Counted from the stretch's first letter, positions 37,089 through 45,817 are shown. The stretch: DNA of 64,000 nucleotides from Syntrophomonas palmitatica JCM 14374 (GCF_001311885.1 NZ_BBCE01000009.1:55558-119557), one strand, 5' to 3'. The notes: a model not told the origin generated them from the letters alone. A program made the numbers and translations.

Positions 37089-38303
37089 TTAAATCATCCA
37101 GGCAGGAATATACCAGTTTTGTTTGTCTATCGGCAGCAATTCGCCGCACAGGCAGATTACACCGCCTTCACCAATGTTAAGCCCAATACGAGCAAGGGCG
37201 CCGAAATGCCTGATGGCATCTTTACCTGGATTTGAACTTTTCTTAATTTCGATAGGATAAACAGTGTCATTTTCATGGATAATCAGGTCAATTTCCCTAT
37301 GGTCCTTATCACGGTAATAATATAATGGCGGCCGTTTACCGGCATTATAGTAGCTTTTAATTATCTCGCCCATTACCCAGGTTTCAAAAAACGCTCCGGA
37401 CATGGCCCCAGCTTCCAATGCCTCGGGTGTGGTCCATTTGGTAAGGTAAGCGGCCAGTCCTGTATCCAGGAAATATAACTTGGGAGCTTTGATTATACGT
37501 TTTAAAGCGTTATTGTAGTAAGGTTCCAGCAAGTACACCAGGCCCGAGGATACCAGGATGGAAAGCCACTGTTTGGCGGTCGGGGGGCTGATCCCGGTGT
37601 CTTTAGCCATATCGGCATAATTGACCATTTGCCCGGTGCGTGCGGCTGCACAGGTAAGAAAGCGCAAAAAGGACAACTCATCTCCTACCTGGGTCAGGTC
37701 GCGCACATCTCTTTGTAAATAGGTTTGCACATAAGAGGAAAAAAATATATCGCTGTTGACTTTACCTGCATAAAGCGCCGGCATACTGCCTTTAAAAATC
37801 TTGGCAAACAGATCATTTAGTTTTTCCGGTTCAGCCCCTTTAATTCTTTCAATAAGCGCTTTGGATTTGGGTATAAAAGGGGTGGAGGGCTTATCTTTTA
37901 ACTCGTTGTTAGACAAGCCCGGCAAATTGAGAATCCCTACCCGTCCAGCCAGAGATTCGCTGGCGTTTTTCATCAAATGAAAGGTCTGCGAGCCTGTTAG
38001 CCAAAAAGCCCCGTTTTGCCTGTGTTCATCAACATAAATTTTAATATGAGGCAGAAGCTGCGGCGCGTATTGGATTTCATCGATTATCAGCGGCGGCTCA
38101 AAACGTTGTAAAAATAAAGCCGGATCACTTACGGCAAGTTCACGCAAGATAGGATCATCGAGGCTCAAATAGCGTCGTTCGGCTTTGGTCATTTTTTTTA
38201 ACAGAGTTGTTTTTCCCACCTGCCTGGGACCGGTTATCAATAAGACCGGGAAACTGCCTTGAATGTCCTGTACGGTTTTTTCCAAACTTCGCGCAATATA
38301 CAT
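37089..38303 (-). CDS. AAA-type ATPase with DUF4143 domain
   Basis: A 404-residue protein of the common AAA_14/DUF4143 family. Walker A LLITGPRQVGKTTLLKKM (about 21-38), Walker B LIIDEIQYAPQLL, sensor-1 region WLTGSQTFHLM, a winged-helix segment (YADMAKDTGISPPTAKQWLS) and the C-terminal PD-(D/E)xK-like DUF4143 part (FFETWVMGEI, REIDLIIHENDTVYPIEIKK). These solitary genes are widespread in prokaryotes and often mobile; function is not established. It is flanked by the spoIIR upstream region and the ABC transporter genes. Confidence 0.85.
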   Translation of the reverse strand: MYIARSLEKTVQDIQGSFPVLLITGPRQVGKTTLLKKMTKAERRYLSLDDPILRELAVSDPALFLQRFEPPLIIDEIQYAPQLLPHIKIYVDEHRQNGAFWLTGSQTFHLMKNASESLAGRVGILNLPGLSNNELKDKPSTPFIPKSKALIERIKGAEPEKLNDLFAKIFKGSMPALYAGKVNSDIFFSSYVQTYLQRDVRDLTQVGDELSFLRFLTCAAARTGQMVNYADMAKDTGISPPTAKQWLSILVSSGLVYLLEPYYNNALKRIIKAPKLYFLDTGLAAYLTKWTTPEALEAGAMSGAFFETWVMGEIIKSYYNAGKRPPLYYYRDKDHREIDLIIHENDTVYPIEIKKSSNPGKDAIRHFGALARIGLNIGEGGVICLCGELLPIDKQNWYIPAWMI

Positions 38304-38374
38304 CTTGTCACCGTCTCGACTAATATAAATTGTTATTTTATTTTAGCCGGTTCAGGGCTCGTTGTCAAATTTTA

Positions 38375-39155
38375 CTATAGCTCCAGTTTGCGGTTGTACA
38401 CCAGTACAGCCAGGGCAAAGACAAGCAAGGCGGTAATTAACATAACTATGTTCTCAAAAACCAGCGTCTGGCAAACCTGCTGCAGGCTGTTGATACCGGC
38501 AGGAAAATAAATCCCCGTCAGGAATTGATTATTCAGGAAATTAAAATCAAAAAGTGTTCGTCCCCAATCCATTAACGTCCCGCCCAGTGACAGGGTAATA
38601 AAAAACACCGCCGCGGTCAGCAGCCCTGAAAAACGGGAAACCATTTTGCCGATTAACTGGCTGAAAAACTGGCGCTGATAAAATAAGCCAGGGTGATTAT
38701 ACTTAAGAGAAATGCCAGCAGGCCAAGAGAAATTATATCCCATATTCTTTTGGATATGTCAACGCCGGCTGCAGTTCAGGCGCTTGTAAAAGCAGAATCG
38801 TTAACCCGGTTATTACCACCGCCAAACTTCCTGCCAGGTACTGGCTGAGCAGGGCCAGGAGTTTCGAGCCCAGGACCGCGCCGCCTTTGACCGGCAGGGA
38901 CATAACCAGGTAAATGGTGTTGTTGTTCCATTCCCGCCACAATAATTTAAATGAAGATACAAAAGGCAAAAACACGGTCAAACCCATAGCCATCAGCAGC
39001 GGCAGCATCACCAGCTGGGGCATCTGCGGATTATTGATATAAACCACCGCGGTTAGGACTATGGCTATAGCCGCCACCACAATAATCTCGGGCAAAATAT
39101 CCCGCATCTCTTTGCGATAGAGAGCAAAAAACTTTCTGCCTGCGCTAACTTGCAT
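38375..39155 (-). CDS. ABC transporter permease (YtrC/YtrD-like), frame-interrupted twice
   Basis: The membrane partner of the ATPase at 39145, with which it overlaps by 11 bases. The first 120 residues have a cytoplasmic start (GRKFFALYRKEMRDILPEII) and four hydrophobic segments. Frame is lost near 38755-38765 and recovered as ISKRIWDIISLGLLAFLLSI, ITLAYFISASFS. It is lost again near the A-run at 38664-38668 and recovered as LIGKMVSRFSGLLTAAVFFI to the end. Repaired length about 259, six membrane segments. The substrate is unknown; regulator and operator resemble the cell-envelope-stress ytr system. Confidence 0.8.
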
Positions 39156-39840
39156 GCCTGAACGCCTCCTTCATAATGTCTACCAGAGACATGCCTTGCC
39201 GTTCTCTTAATTCATCGGCATTGCCCTGTAGTTTGACCTGCCCGTGATCGAGGAAAATGACTTCGTCCACCAGGCTCTCGACTTCGGCAATTTCATGGGT
39301 GGAAATAATAATAGTCTGTTCCCCCTCACGGTAATCCTTAACCAGGGTGTGAATAATCTCTTCACGGGTTAAAAGATCAATACCGGATAAAGGCTCATCC
39401 ATGAAGAGATAATCGGCCCTCCTTGATGCGGTCAGGAGCAGCTTTGTTTTAGTGCGTTGCCCTTTGGAAATGCGCGCGATTTTCATATCCTCTTCCAGGC
39501 GCAGGAACTTAAGCAATTCAATGTATTTCGCATCATCCCAGTCAGCATAAAAGGCCCGCATAAAAGCGGCTGCCCGCGCTATGGTCATCCAGCCGTAGAG
39601 ATGATCAATCTCCGGTAAAAAAGCCATACGCTCTTTGCACTCGGCCGGTTTTAAGCCCGTAATGCTTATCTCCCCATTATCGGGCCGGTTCAAACCCATG
39701 AGCAGTTTTAACGTAGTGGATTTCCCGGCCCCGTTGGGGCCAAACAGCCCGGTAATCTTTCCCTTCGGAATAATTATACTGACATTATCCAGGGCCACCG
39801 TTCGCCCGAACCTTTTGGATACGTTTTTAAGTTCTATCAT
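39145..39840 (-). CDS. ABC transporter ATP-binding protein (YtrB-like)
   Basis: A 231-residue ABC ATPase with Walker A GLFGPNGAGKSTTLKLLMGL (about 33-44), Q-loop region MAFLPEIDHLYGW, Walker B DYLFMDEPLSGIDLLTREE and switch His in IIISTHEIAEVE. The signature is ISKGQRTK rather than LSGGQ, a variant seen in this exporter subgroup. It overlaps the regulator by four bases (ATGA) and the permease by 11, so the three genes form one coupled operon under the operator at 40231. Confidence 0.94.
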   Translation of the reverse strand: MIELKNVSKRFGRTVALDNVSIIIPKGKITGLFGPNGAGKSTTLKLLMGLNRPDNGEISITGLKPAECKERMAFLPEIDHLYGWMTIARAAAFMRAFYADWDDAKYIELLKFLRLEEDMKIARISKGQRTKTKLLLTASRRADYLFMDEPLSGIDLLTREEIIHTLVKDYREGEQTIIISTHEIAEVESLVDEVIFLDHGQVKLQGNADELRERQGMSLVDIMKEAFRHAS

Positions 39841-40214
39841 CGGTCTTTATCCTCCTTTGGTTCAAATTGCCGCTCCCGCAGCATTTTCATAATTTCTTCG
39901 CCATCATAACCCAGGGCCCGCATATCCCCCAGGAAATTGTCTATGCTAGACCTGGCCATTTCCTCTCTCATTTGTTCCAAATCTTCCGGACTGATGCTGA
40001 CATAGGTGCCCTGCCCCCTTAATGTCTCCACCATCTTCAGGGCCTCCATCTCCCGGTAGGCCCTTTGCACAGTATTAGGATTAATCCGGGCATACTCGGC
40101 ATATTCCCGCTGAGAAGGAATCCGGTCCCCGGCACTTAATTCTCCCCGTATCATTTTCTTCTTAAATTCATCTATGATTTGCCTATATATGGGCTGAGCA
40201 CTGTCAAAATCCAC
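39837..40214 (-). CDS. GntR family repressor, YtrA subfamily
   Basis: A 125-residue regulator: an N-terminal winged helix-turn-helix (QPIYRQIIDEFKKKMIRGEL, SAGDRIPSQREYAEYARINP, NTVQRAYREMEALKMVETLR) and the short C-terminal helical dimer arm typical of YtrA, which often accompanies ABC transporters. It is first in the operon, and a perfect palindrome overlapping the promoter lies just upstream, so autorepression is likely. The ATG follows GGGGGTAGGGAGATGTGG. Confidence 0.93.
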   Translation of the reverse strand: MDFDSAQPIYRQIIDEFKKKMIRGELSAGDRIPSQREYAEYARINPNTVQRAYREMEALKMVETLRGQGTYVSISPEDLEQMREEMARSSIDNFLGDMRALGYDGEEIMKMLRERQFEPKEDKDR

Positions 40215-40230
40215 ATCTCCCTACCCCCTT

Positions 40231-40260
40231 ATTAGTGTACTATTTTGCTAGTACACTAAT
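40231..40260. promoter_or_regulatory. Operator palindrome of the YtrA-type regulator
   Basis: ATTAGTGTACTA (40231-40242) and TAGTACACTAAT (40249-40260) are exact reverse complements with a 6-base spacer. The outer AGTGTA...TACACT resembles known YtrA-type operators. It touches the -10 of the promoter and covers the likely start of transcription. Confidence 0.75.
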
Positions 40261-40287
40261 GTTATAACCCTTCCCTTCTCATGTCAA
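40259..40287 (-). promoter_or_regulatory. Sigma-A promoter of the ytrA-like/ABC operon
   Basis: TTGACA (40282-40287) is followed after 17 bases by TAACAT (40259-40264) on the minus strand, 45 bases before the regulator start. The overlapping operator would block it. Confidence 0.6.
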
Positions 40288-40402
40288 GGGCCGGCGGAAA
40301 ATATTTTTTAAGGAAGTGATGTGGTATAGAATATTAGATACGGATGTTTCAAAGCCATGGCAGAAAACGATTAAAGACATGAATCAAGGAGGAACTTTGA
40401 GA

Positions 40403-40596
40403 GTGGATTGTAAGAAAAATGACAACAAAGTCGAATGCACTTGCACCTATGAGCCCTGCTCGCGCAAAGGCTTGTGCTGCCAGTGCATAAGCTATCACCG
40501 CCGGCGGGCAGAGGCCCCGGCCTGCCTTTTTCCTGTCGAGACGGAAAAACGTATGATCGCTCCTTGCGCCGGTTGGCCTCTTGTAATCAAAAATAA
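40403..40596 (+). CDS. DUF6485 family cysteine-rich small protein, frame-interrupted
   Basis: A short protein with the cysteine pattern [20 protein letters not shown], then [13 protein letters not shown], typical of DUF6485 proteins that likely bind metal; function unknown. One A appears missing in the run at 40545-40549; repair gives [20 protein letters not shown] with a stop at 40596, total about 64 residues. GTG 40403 or TTG 40397 follows AAGGAGG (40386-40392). It is the only plus-strand gene between 26.4 and 55.8 kb that I support. Confidence 0.68.
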
Positions 40597-40619
40597 ATTT
40601 CTATATTACGCCAGTAACC

Positions 40620-41114
40620 TTATTGTTCTGAGGATGGAGGCTGAATGTTCACCGGTTGTCCTATAGGCTGGTTGTTGCGTACTACGAATAGAAATACGGG
40701 CCACAGGCATAAAAGTATGGAAAGCACCGTAAACAATACCGCCTGTGTGCTATAAATTTTAAACAAGTTATACGTAAAGATAACTGCGAACACCAGCAAA
40801 GCTATACTGAATAAGGCTCCTATTACGGGTATCATTCCCAGGATGGTTCCTCCCACATAAGCCACCGGCACCCATAAGCCCAGGTTGGTTAAACGATAAC
40901 CAAAGAGCTCCATTTCTCCTAAAAGCGTCCCGGCAATATACAAATCACCTACGGGGATCCACCCCAGCCAGGGATTTTCTATGCCTCTGTTGGCAGCCAT
41001 GGTAGTAAGCGCTATAGACTTTAAAATATAGAATACTATGCCGATAACTATAATTACCATGAATATCCCTGCTCCCATAGCCATCATTGCCGTCATGGCA
41101 TCGGTTTGTGTCAT
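40620..41114 (-). CDS. Multipass membrane protein, DUF5684-like
   Basis: A 164-residue protein with four hydrophobic segments (about 12-35, 75-95, 97-115, 123-143). The conserved loop [20 protein letters not shown] is seen in a family of uncharacterised bacterial membrane proteins. The tail is Pro/Gln rich ([13 protein letters not shown]). Function unknown. The ATG follows GGGAGGAACTAAT. No operon partner is evident. Confidence 0.7.
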   Translation of the reverse strand: MTQTDAMTAMMAMGAGIFMVIIVIGIVFYILKSIALTTMAANRGIENPWLGWIPVGDLYIAGTLLGEMELFGYRLTNLGLWVPVAYVGGTILGMIPVIGALFSIALLVFAVIFTYNLFKIYSTQAVLFTVLSILLCLWPVFLFVVRNNQPIGQPVNIQPPSSEQ

Positions 41115-41262
41115 ATTAGTTCCTCCCTTATTTAATATTTCCTTAAATATCTATTCGTTTCATGCCTATAAGTTCCCTGCCTTTTTGCTAGTATATTTTT
41201 CTAAAGCAAATATCATGTTCCTTTTTTGGTATGGTAATAATATGGCGAATGCTATAGCTAAA

Positions 41263-41294
41263 GGGATGCCTCTTGTATTAGTCAAAGGCATCCC
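41263..41294 (-). terminator. Hairpin after the ribbon-helix-helix gene
   Basis: GGGATGCCT (41263-41271) pairs with AGGCATCCC (41286-41294). On the minus strand only TTTAGC follows, so it is a weak terminator candidate. Confidence 0.5.
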
Positions 41295-41324
41295 CTCGCT
41301 CGTTTCTCCTTCATGTGTTAGCCC

Positions 41325-41486
41325 CTATTTCCCTTTATCATCACCCTGCCGGGCCAGGTATTCCCGGATAATCATGCGCACCAGCGCGCTGCGGGAGATT
41401 TGATTTTTCCTGGCCAATTCTTTAATATCATTCACCTGATTCTTGGTCAGGTAAAATGTTGCGTGCTCGAATTTATCGGTTGCCAT
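41325..41486 (-). CDS. Ribbon-helix-helix (CopG/Arc-type) DNA-binding protein
   Basis: A 53-residue protein: MATDKFEHATFYLTKNQVND then IKELARKNQISRSALVRMII and REYLARQGDDKGK. The beta strand (HATFYLT) followed by two helices with the SRSALVRMI turn is the RHH fold, which binds DNA as a dimer. The ATG follows GGAGGAGGTTAAA, a very strong site. No toxin partner is adjacent; upstream on the same strand is the patatin gene, 93 bp away, which it may regulate. Target unknown. Confidence 0.78.
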   Translation of the reverse strand: MATDKFEHATFYLTKNQVNDIKELARKNQISRSALVRMIIREYLARQGDDKGK

Positions 41487-41579
41487 TTTAACCTCCTCCC
41501 TGCCATCGTTACCTGGTTCCGGCTGAACCCGCTTTGTGAATATTATATGTAAGAAACTTGTGGTCTGTTACAGCGGTAT

Positions 41580-42443
41580 TTAAGCCAAACCTTTTTTCAG
41601 TTCAGGAAGTTTTTCACGCATAGCTCTTCTTCCCGCTTGGATTATGTCCCGCGCCTGTGATAAATCGTCCAATTTCACCCCTTGAACCCCGGGATAAACC
41701 ACCAGGTCGGCCAGCAACTCCTGGTCAGCTTCCGAGGTTTCATAAGTGAGGATGCTGATTGTGCGGGACACTATTTCGTGAATGCCTTGAACCGGAGTAT
41801 GGTAAGTTTCCTGCCCCAGGTTTACGGCTAGAATATAGTCAGCTTGCATCTGTTTTAATGCTCGAATGGGAACGATGCTTTTTACTCCGCCGTCTACAAG
41901 CTGCCTGCCCTGAAAATCACTGGGCACAAAGGTAGCAGGTATAGAACTGCTGGCCCGGGCGGCCTTACTGAGCAGGGCTTCATGAACCTGTTCCACATAG
42001 TCGCCGGTTTCTGGCAGCTGTTGATTGGTGAAAATAACTTCATAACCGTTGTCGATGTTGCAGGAAATTATGGCCAAAGGCATTCTGCAGTCTCTAAGAT
42101 ATTTGCCTCCGGTAAGCCGGTAAATGGTTCTCTCCAGGCGGTTGCCTTTTATAATGCCTTCTATAGGCTCGGGAGAACCCCCGGTGATCTTCCCCCAGAG
42201 AAAACCAAGCAGACCGCCCAGGTTATAGTCCAGGTAGTCAGCCGGTTTTAAGGCCAGGGCCTCTTTTTCCATCTGGTACGGGTCCATGCCGCTGGCATAG
42301 AGCGCGGCTATAATACTGCCTGCACTGGTGCCGGATATCCAGGTTACAGGAATATGCTGCTGGTGAAGAACCTGCAGAACTCCTATGTGGGCAAGCCCCC
42401 TTAATCCTCCGCCGCCCAGGGCCAGGCCGAGCCGTCTTTTCAT
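41580..42443 (-). CDS. Patatin-like phospholipase family protein
   Basis: A 287-residue serine hydrolase of the RssA/patatin type. Oxyanion hole GGGGLRGLAHIGVL (about 10-23), nucleophile motif WISGTSAGSIIAALYASG (Ser about 40) and catalytic Asp in LVDGGVKSIVPI (about 188) are all present. It likely cleaves lipid acyl esters in the cytoplasm or at the membrane; the natural substrate is not deducible. ATG after GGGGGAATAACTA. It may be co-transcribed with the small gene upstream (42497). Confidence 0.92.
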   Translation of the reverse strand: MKRRLGLALGGGGLRGLAHIGVLQVLHQQHIPVTWISGTSAGSIIAALYASGMDPYQMEKEALALKPADYLDYNLGGLLGFLWGKITGGSPEPIEGIIKGNRLERTIYRLTGGKYLRDCRMPLAIISCNIDNGYEVIFTNQQLPETGDYVEQVHEALLSKAARASSSIPATFVPSDFQGRQLVDGGVKSIVPIRALKQMQADYILAVNLGQETYHTPVQGIHEIVSRTISILTYETSEADQELLADLVVYPGVQGVKLDDLSQARDIIQAGRRAMREKLPELKKGLA

Positions 42444-42496
42444 TAGTTATTCCCCCATTTGTTTATCCCGGAGAGCAACTGCTCTGCAGCCTAAAT

Positions 42497-42715
42497 TCAA
42501 CGGTTGCATTTCATTACCATATAGCGTGATATTCGCTCTATGGACTGACGGTTGCCGGCTTTTAATTCCTGCCAGAATTTCACGTATTCTCCGACTTCGG
42601 TTTCATTTTCATACAGACTCATCTGCTCGCCCAGCTGGCGGTAGGATTCCAGAATCTTCTCCAGCTGAGCGCGCATCTGATTTTTTTTGGCTCTCTCAAT
42701 TCTTGCTTCCGCCAT
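42497..42715 (-). CDS. Small charged helical protein of unknown function
   Basis: A 72-residue, mostly helical protein: MAEARIERAKKNQMRAQLEK, ILESYRQLGEQMSLYENETE, then EYVKFWQELKAGNRQSIERI. It has no membrane segment or cysteine motif apart from one C near the end, and I do not recognise the family. ATG 42715 follows GGGAGGGGTTAAT, which is better than an earlier start at 42745. It is 54 bp upstream of the patatin gene on the same strand. Confidence 0.62.
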   Translation of the reverse strand: MAEARIERAKKNQMRAQLEKILESYRQLGEQMSLYENETEVGEYVKFWQELKAGNRQSIERISRYMVMKCNR

Positions 42716-42740
42716 ATTAACCCCTCCCGGCTGATTTAAG

Positions 42741-42868
42741 AACAAATTCGCCCTCCGGGCGGTCAGCGTTATCGTTTTAGATTGCCGCGTTGCTGCGCTC
42801 CTCGCAACGACAGTAAGGTTGTTCGCGTGTCATTGCGAGTACAGCGAAGCAATCTTTCCCCGGTTTTG
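42741..42868. repeat. TCATTGCGAG repeat with leader, second locus
   Basis: From AACAAATTCGCCCTCCGGGC to GACAGTAAGGTTGTTC the sequence is nearly identical to 18409-18492, followed by one unit GTCATTGCGAGTACAGCGAAGCAATCTTTC. The two loci share both leader and repeat core. Confidence 0.7.
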
Positions 42869-42907
42869 CAGCAATAGCAAACCATACTTTCCTGTAACAT
42901 TTAAAAA

Positions 42908-42932
42908 TAAATGCCCGGCCCTAAGGCCGAGC
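42908..42932 (-). terminator. Terminator after the 42954 gene
   Basis: GCTCGGCC and GGGCCGGGC around TTA form a G+C-rich hairpin on the minus strand, followed by ATTTATTTTTAAA, just past the stop of the 188-residue gene. Confidence 0.7.
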
Positions 42933-42953
42933 AAGTTAGAGTTAAGCAGGCGT

Positions 42954-43520
42954 TTAGAAATCTACTTCAGGGTCCAGTTCGCCATAGACAATGACATCGT
43001 GCATCTTGCCTAATTTGTCAATGATGTCTACATACACTTTCAGTCCTAAGCAGGTTCCGCGTACTGGTGTGGTCAAGTGGCATGGATTGCCGGGATCTTC
43101 GCAGTTCCCCTTGATTTCGAAGTCAAAGGTCCAATTTTTAAGGATAATCTCGGATTGGTCGATCTCCTGGCGGAATTCTTCAATGGTCAGCGGCGGATCA
43201 AATTCGTCCAGTTCAATAGTCTTCTCAAAGCGATCGGTTACGGTGATGATCTGATACTCGCCTTCAACGATAACGAACAGTATTACTTCGTAGTCCACCA
43301 CCAGTTTTACCTTGGCGAAGCATAAGAGATCTTCGTACTTTTGAATGACTTTCACCTTAATGTCTTCGACGCAGGTAATTTTGCCGCCCACTTGCTCATC
43401 GGGAACACAGAACACCGTGTCCAATACTTTGGCCTGTTTTTCAATGTACTTTGCTTTTATAACTTTGGCGAACAGATCTAGTTTACAACCTTCCGGAAAT
43501 TCGCACTTAAGTGCAGCCAT
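42954..43520 (-). CDS. Beta-rich protein, possibly SPOCS-like spore envelope protein
   Basis: A 188-residue acidic protein with repeated beta-strand patterns (KVKVIQKYEDLLCFAKVKLV, VDYEVILFVIVEGEYQII, VTDRFEKTIEL) and seven cysteines spread along it. The pattern is reminiscent of SPOCS/DUF3794 domains of spore coat and SafA-type proteins, but no decisive motif was found. The ATG follows GGGAGGGAAGAGTAAG. It has its own terminator and a 258-bp gap upstream. Position beside CgeB-like and glycosyltransferase genes suggests a spore-surface role; that is inference. Confidence 0.5.
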   Translation of the reverse strand: MAALKCEFPEGCKLDLFAKVIKAKYIEKQAKVLDTVFCVPDEQVGGKITCVEDIKVKVIQKYEDLLCFAKVKLVVDYEVILFVIVEGEYQIITVTDRFEKTIELDEFDPPLTIEEFRQEIDQSEIILKNWTFDFEIKGNCEDPGNPCHLTTPVRGTCLGLKVYVDIIDKLGKMHDVIVYGELDPEVDF

Positions 43521-43654
43521 CTTACTCTTCCCTCCCTTTTGTTTTTTCTCTCTCTTGCCTCTGGGGCTTTTTTTGCGAAATTTGTTTAAGCAATTTCTAG
43601 CTTATACTATGAAAACGAGACATAAAGTGTGATTAACGCTAATAAAAAAATAGA

Positions 43655-43757
43655 CGCGGAAAACGCTGACTAATTATGACTTCCGCTGGTCTTGGGGTTA
43701 CAATTGACCGAAAAATAAACTTGCGGGAAACGATTAGTACGGTTTCATTGATAATAG
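43655..43757. repeat. GACGCGGAAAACGCTGAC element, second copy
   Basis: In the gap 43521-43778 GACGCGGAAAACGCTGACTA starts and TTGATAATAGGATG ends a stretch resembling 3236-3400, with ACCGAAAAAT shared inside. No coding potential. Confidence 0.4.
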
Positions 43758-43778
43758 GATGTATTTTAAAGACGTTTG

Positions 43779-44510
43779 TTACCATCTGCGTATTTCATAA
43801 GTTTCTGCGGGTTCAGCGTCTTTCTCCGGTTCTTGCATGATATGTTCGCATTCTATCCGGCCGTCACAGCAGATTGTTATACCCATACTCTGCGCCATTT
43901 CACAAAAGCCGATGTCCTCCGCCCCATTTTGGGCCGAATAGCGCACGCCGAATTTTTCTATAACCCTTCTCTTTATTAAATAGGCGGCCCCGGTGCAATC
44001 TACCGTAAAAACCCGGTCGCGGGGAACATTGCGCATATGAACGTAATTCCCGTTTTCTTTTCGCAAAACATTAAACAGGTTTTGCTCTTTAAGCAAGTGT
44101 CCGTTACAGACCAGAGCGGATATTATATCGCAATCATCGGCTATAAGCTGTTTTAATGCTTGGCGGGGCGCCAGTATGTCGCTGTCCAGGGAAAAAAGAT
44201 ACTGACATTTGGTTTGCAGGAAGGCTGAAAGCAGGAGGTTTCTCAGATAGGCCAAATACTGCAGGTTGTACTGGCCGCGCCGGTGTCCATGAGAAGCAGG
44301 AACATCAGCGTATATTATACGCGCTGTTCCATTGCAGACAGCGGCGAAATCTTCCAATACCGCCGGGGTGTTGTCCTCACAGCCATTTACAATAAAACAA
44401 TACTCCAGTAAATCCGGCGGATAATCCAGTTTTTGCAGGCATTGCAGATAGCGCGGCAAGATCCAGGCCCGGTTGCGAACCGGGCAGCCGATTAATACTC
44501 TATAATCCAT
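43779..44510 (-). CDS. Glycosyltransferase, GT-A fold, Anp1/GT2-like
   Basis: A 243-residue enzyme starting MDYRVLIGCPVRNRAWILPR. Seen: the DxD-type motif in YLFSLDSDILAPRQALKQLI (about 105), VDCTGAAYLIKRRVIEKFGV and the acceptor-site-like NGAEDIGFCEMAQSMG. This layout matches GT2 and Anp1-like (GT62) transferases. It overlaps the upstream GT gene by 19 bases, so the two act together. The acceptor is probably a surface or spore-coat glycan by context; donor unknown. Confidence 0.82.
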   Translation of the reverse strand: MDYRVLIGCPVRNRAWILPRYLQCLQKLDYPPDLLEYCFIVNGCEDNTPAVLEDFAAVCNGTARIIYADVPASHGHRRGQYNLQYLAYLRNLLLSAFLQTKCQYLFSLDSDILAPRQALKQLIADDCDIISALVCNGHLLKEQNLFNVLRKENGNYVHMRNVPRDRVFTVDCTGAAYLIKRRVIEKFGVRYSAQNGAEDIGFCEMAQSMGITICCDGRIECEHIMQEPEKDAEPAETYEIRRW

Positions 44511-45817
44511 TCTATCCTGCTCCCCCTTCTTAACTCCCGCCCGTCAATATACAATCCCTGGCGGCGCGAAAAGCCGGTTTTAGCAGGAAGGGTCTTAGCT
44601 TTGCCCATATTGTAACCGTGGGTGTGTGAATAGTTATCGGCGGGCAAAAAGCGGTCAGGTCCATAGCGGGACAAGCGCTTGATGAGCAATCTCTGATAGG
44701 GGCTCGCGCCATACGCTCCATCAGCTCTGACCATCTGTTCCCGAAAGGGTTTAATATCGGGTATTCGCAGCAGTGATGACATCATTTGCGGGTATTTTTT
44801 ATCCAGGTGGTATTCAATCAAAGCAATAATCCGTTCTGCTCTGGCATCCCAGGAATTTTGGCGTGCCAGAGCCAATCGCTCTTCCCGGCGCAAATAGGAA
44901 TTATCCCGCAGGGCTAATTGAATGTTGGTCAAAAACGCTTCTTCGTCCTGGGAATAGAATAAAATCCCCTCATATTTTTTAGCTTCAGGAACAGCCGTGG
45001 TTACTACCGGCATTCCAGCGGCCAGGTACTCCCACATCTTTATAGGATTCACCGCATCGATCATACTGGAGTTTTTAAATGGTATTATCCCTACATCAAA
45101 GCACCGGGCATAATCGGGCAGTTCTTCATAATTTTTGAAACCCAGCCAGTGAAGATTAGGCCTTTGCGGTACTGTTGACACATTATATAGGGGACCGATC
45201 ATAACGAAATTATAATTGGGGTATATGCAGGCCAGGCGATCAATTAATTCCAGGTCGCACCAGGAAGCTATCGCTCCTATATAACCTATTACCGGACCCT
45301 GCAGTTTGCGCATATCGTAAGGAGGCAGAGCGCTTCCGGCGCTGCGGGCAAAATGGTCATAATCACAGCCATTGGGTACGAGATAAACGTTAGGGTTATA
45401 GTTTAAGGCCGTTTCATATAGTTTCTGCGAAGTACAAATAACCAGGTCGGCCAAAGATACAGCCCTATAATAATATGGTTTCCAGGCTGCGAACTCATCG
45501 CTGGGTTCGTCTACACTGTCAAAAACCGTTAAGGAGGGGTGGTATCTCTGAACCAGATTAACCTGGGCCGGAGCGCTGTAGTATACCACCGGCCTGATTC
45601 CCTGGAGATACGGATGAGGTTCGGTATAATGAAAAACATATAGATAGGGATTTATTTGGTCTATTCCCCGGTAGCCCCGTTCATAGATGCCGGGAAGATT
45701 CAGAAACAAGCTGGTAATATTTTGTTCGGCAAATTTTTTAATTAGTTGTTGGGGTCTTTGCACCAGGTAATGAAAATCCAGAGTGGGTGGGTATATTATA
45801 CAGTTTATTTTGGCCAT
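44492..45817 (-). CDS. Glycosyltransferase family 1-type (GT-B), spore surface candidate
   Basis: A 441-residue GT-B transferase: INCIIYPPTLDFHYLVQRPQ and QLIKKFAEQNITSLFLNLPG at the N-terminus, FDSVDEPSDEF, the linker YLVPNGCDYDHF and the donor-binding half with GPVIGYIGAIASWCDLELID and MWEYLAAGMPVVTTAVPEAK. The start after AGGGGAGATATA (MAKINC) is chosen over a GTG at 45913. The C-terminal 80 residues (about 360-441) are basic and not part of the GT fold. It overlaps the next GT gene, so the two probably build one glycan. Confidence 0.85.
   Translation of the reverse strand: MAKINCIIYPPTLDFHYLVQRPQQLIKKFAEQNITSLFLNLPGIYERGYRGIDQINPYLYVFHYTEPHPYLQGIRPVVYYSAPAQVNLVQRYHPSLTVFDSVDEPSDEFAAWKPYYYRAVSLADLVICTSQKLYETALNYNPNVYLVPNGCDYDHFARSAGSALPPYDMRKLQGPVIGYIGAIASWCDLELIDRLACIYPNYNFVMIGPLYNVSTVPQRPNLHWLGFKNYEELPDYARCFDVGIIPFKNSSMIDAVNPIKMWEYLAAGMPVVTTAVPEAKKYEGILFYSQDEEAFLTNIQLALRDNSYLRREERLALARQNSWDARAERIIALIEYHLDKKYPQMMSSLLRIPDIKPFREQMVRADGAYGASPYQRLLIKRLSRYGPDRFLPADNYSHTHGYNMGKAKTLPAKTGFSRRQGLYIDGRELRRGSRIEWIIEY

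Noticed and set aside
36939..37235. Plus-strand ORF of 98 codons with GGAGG before its ATG
   Set aside because: Most of it is antisense to the DUF4143 ATPase gene and its free part has no recognisable domain.
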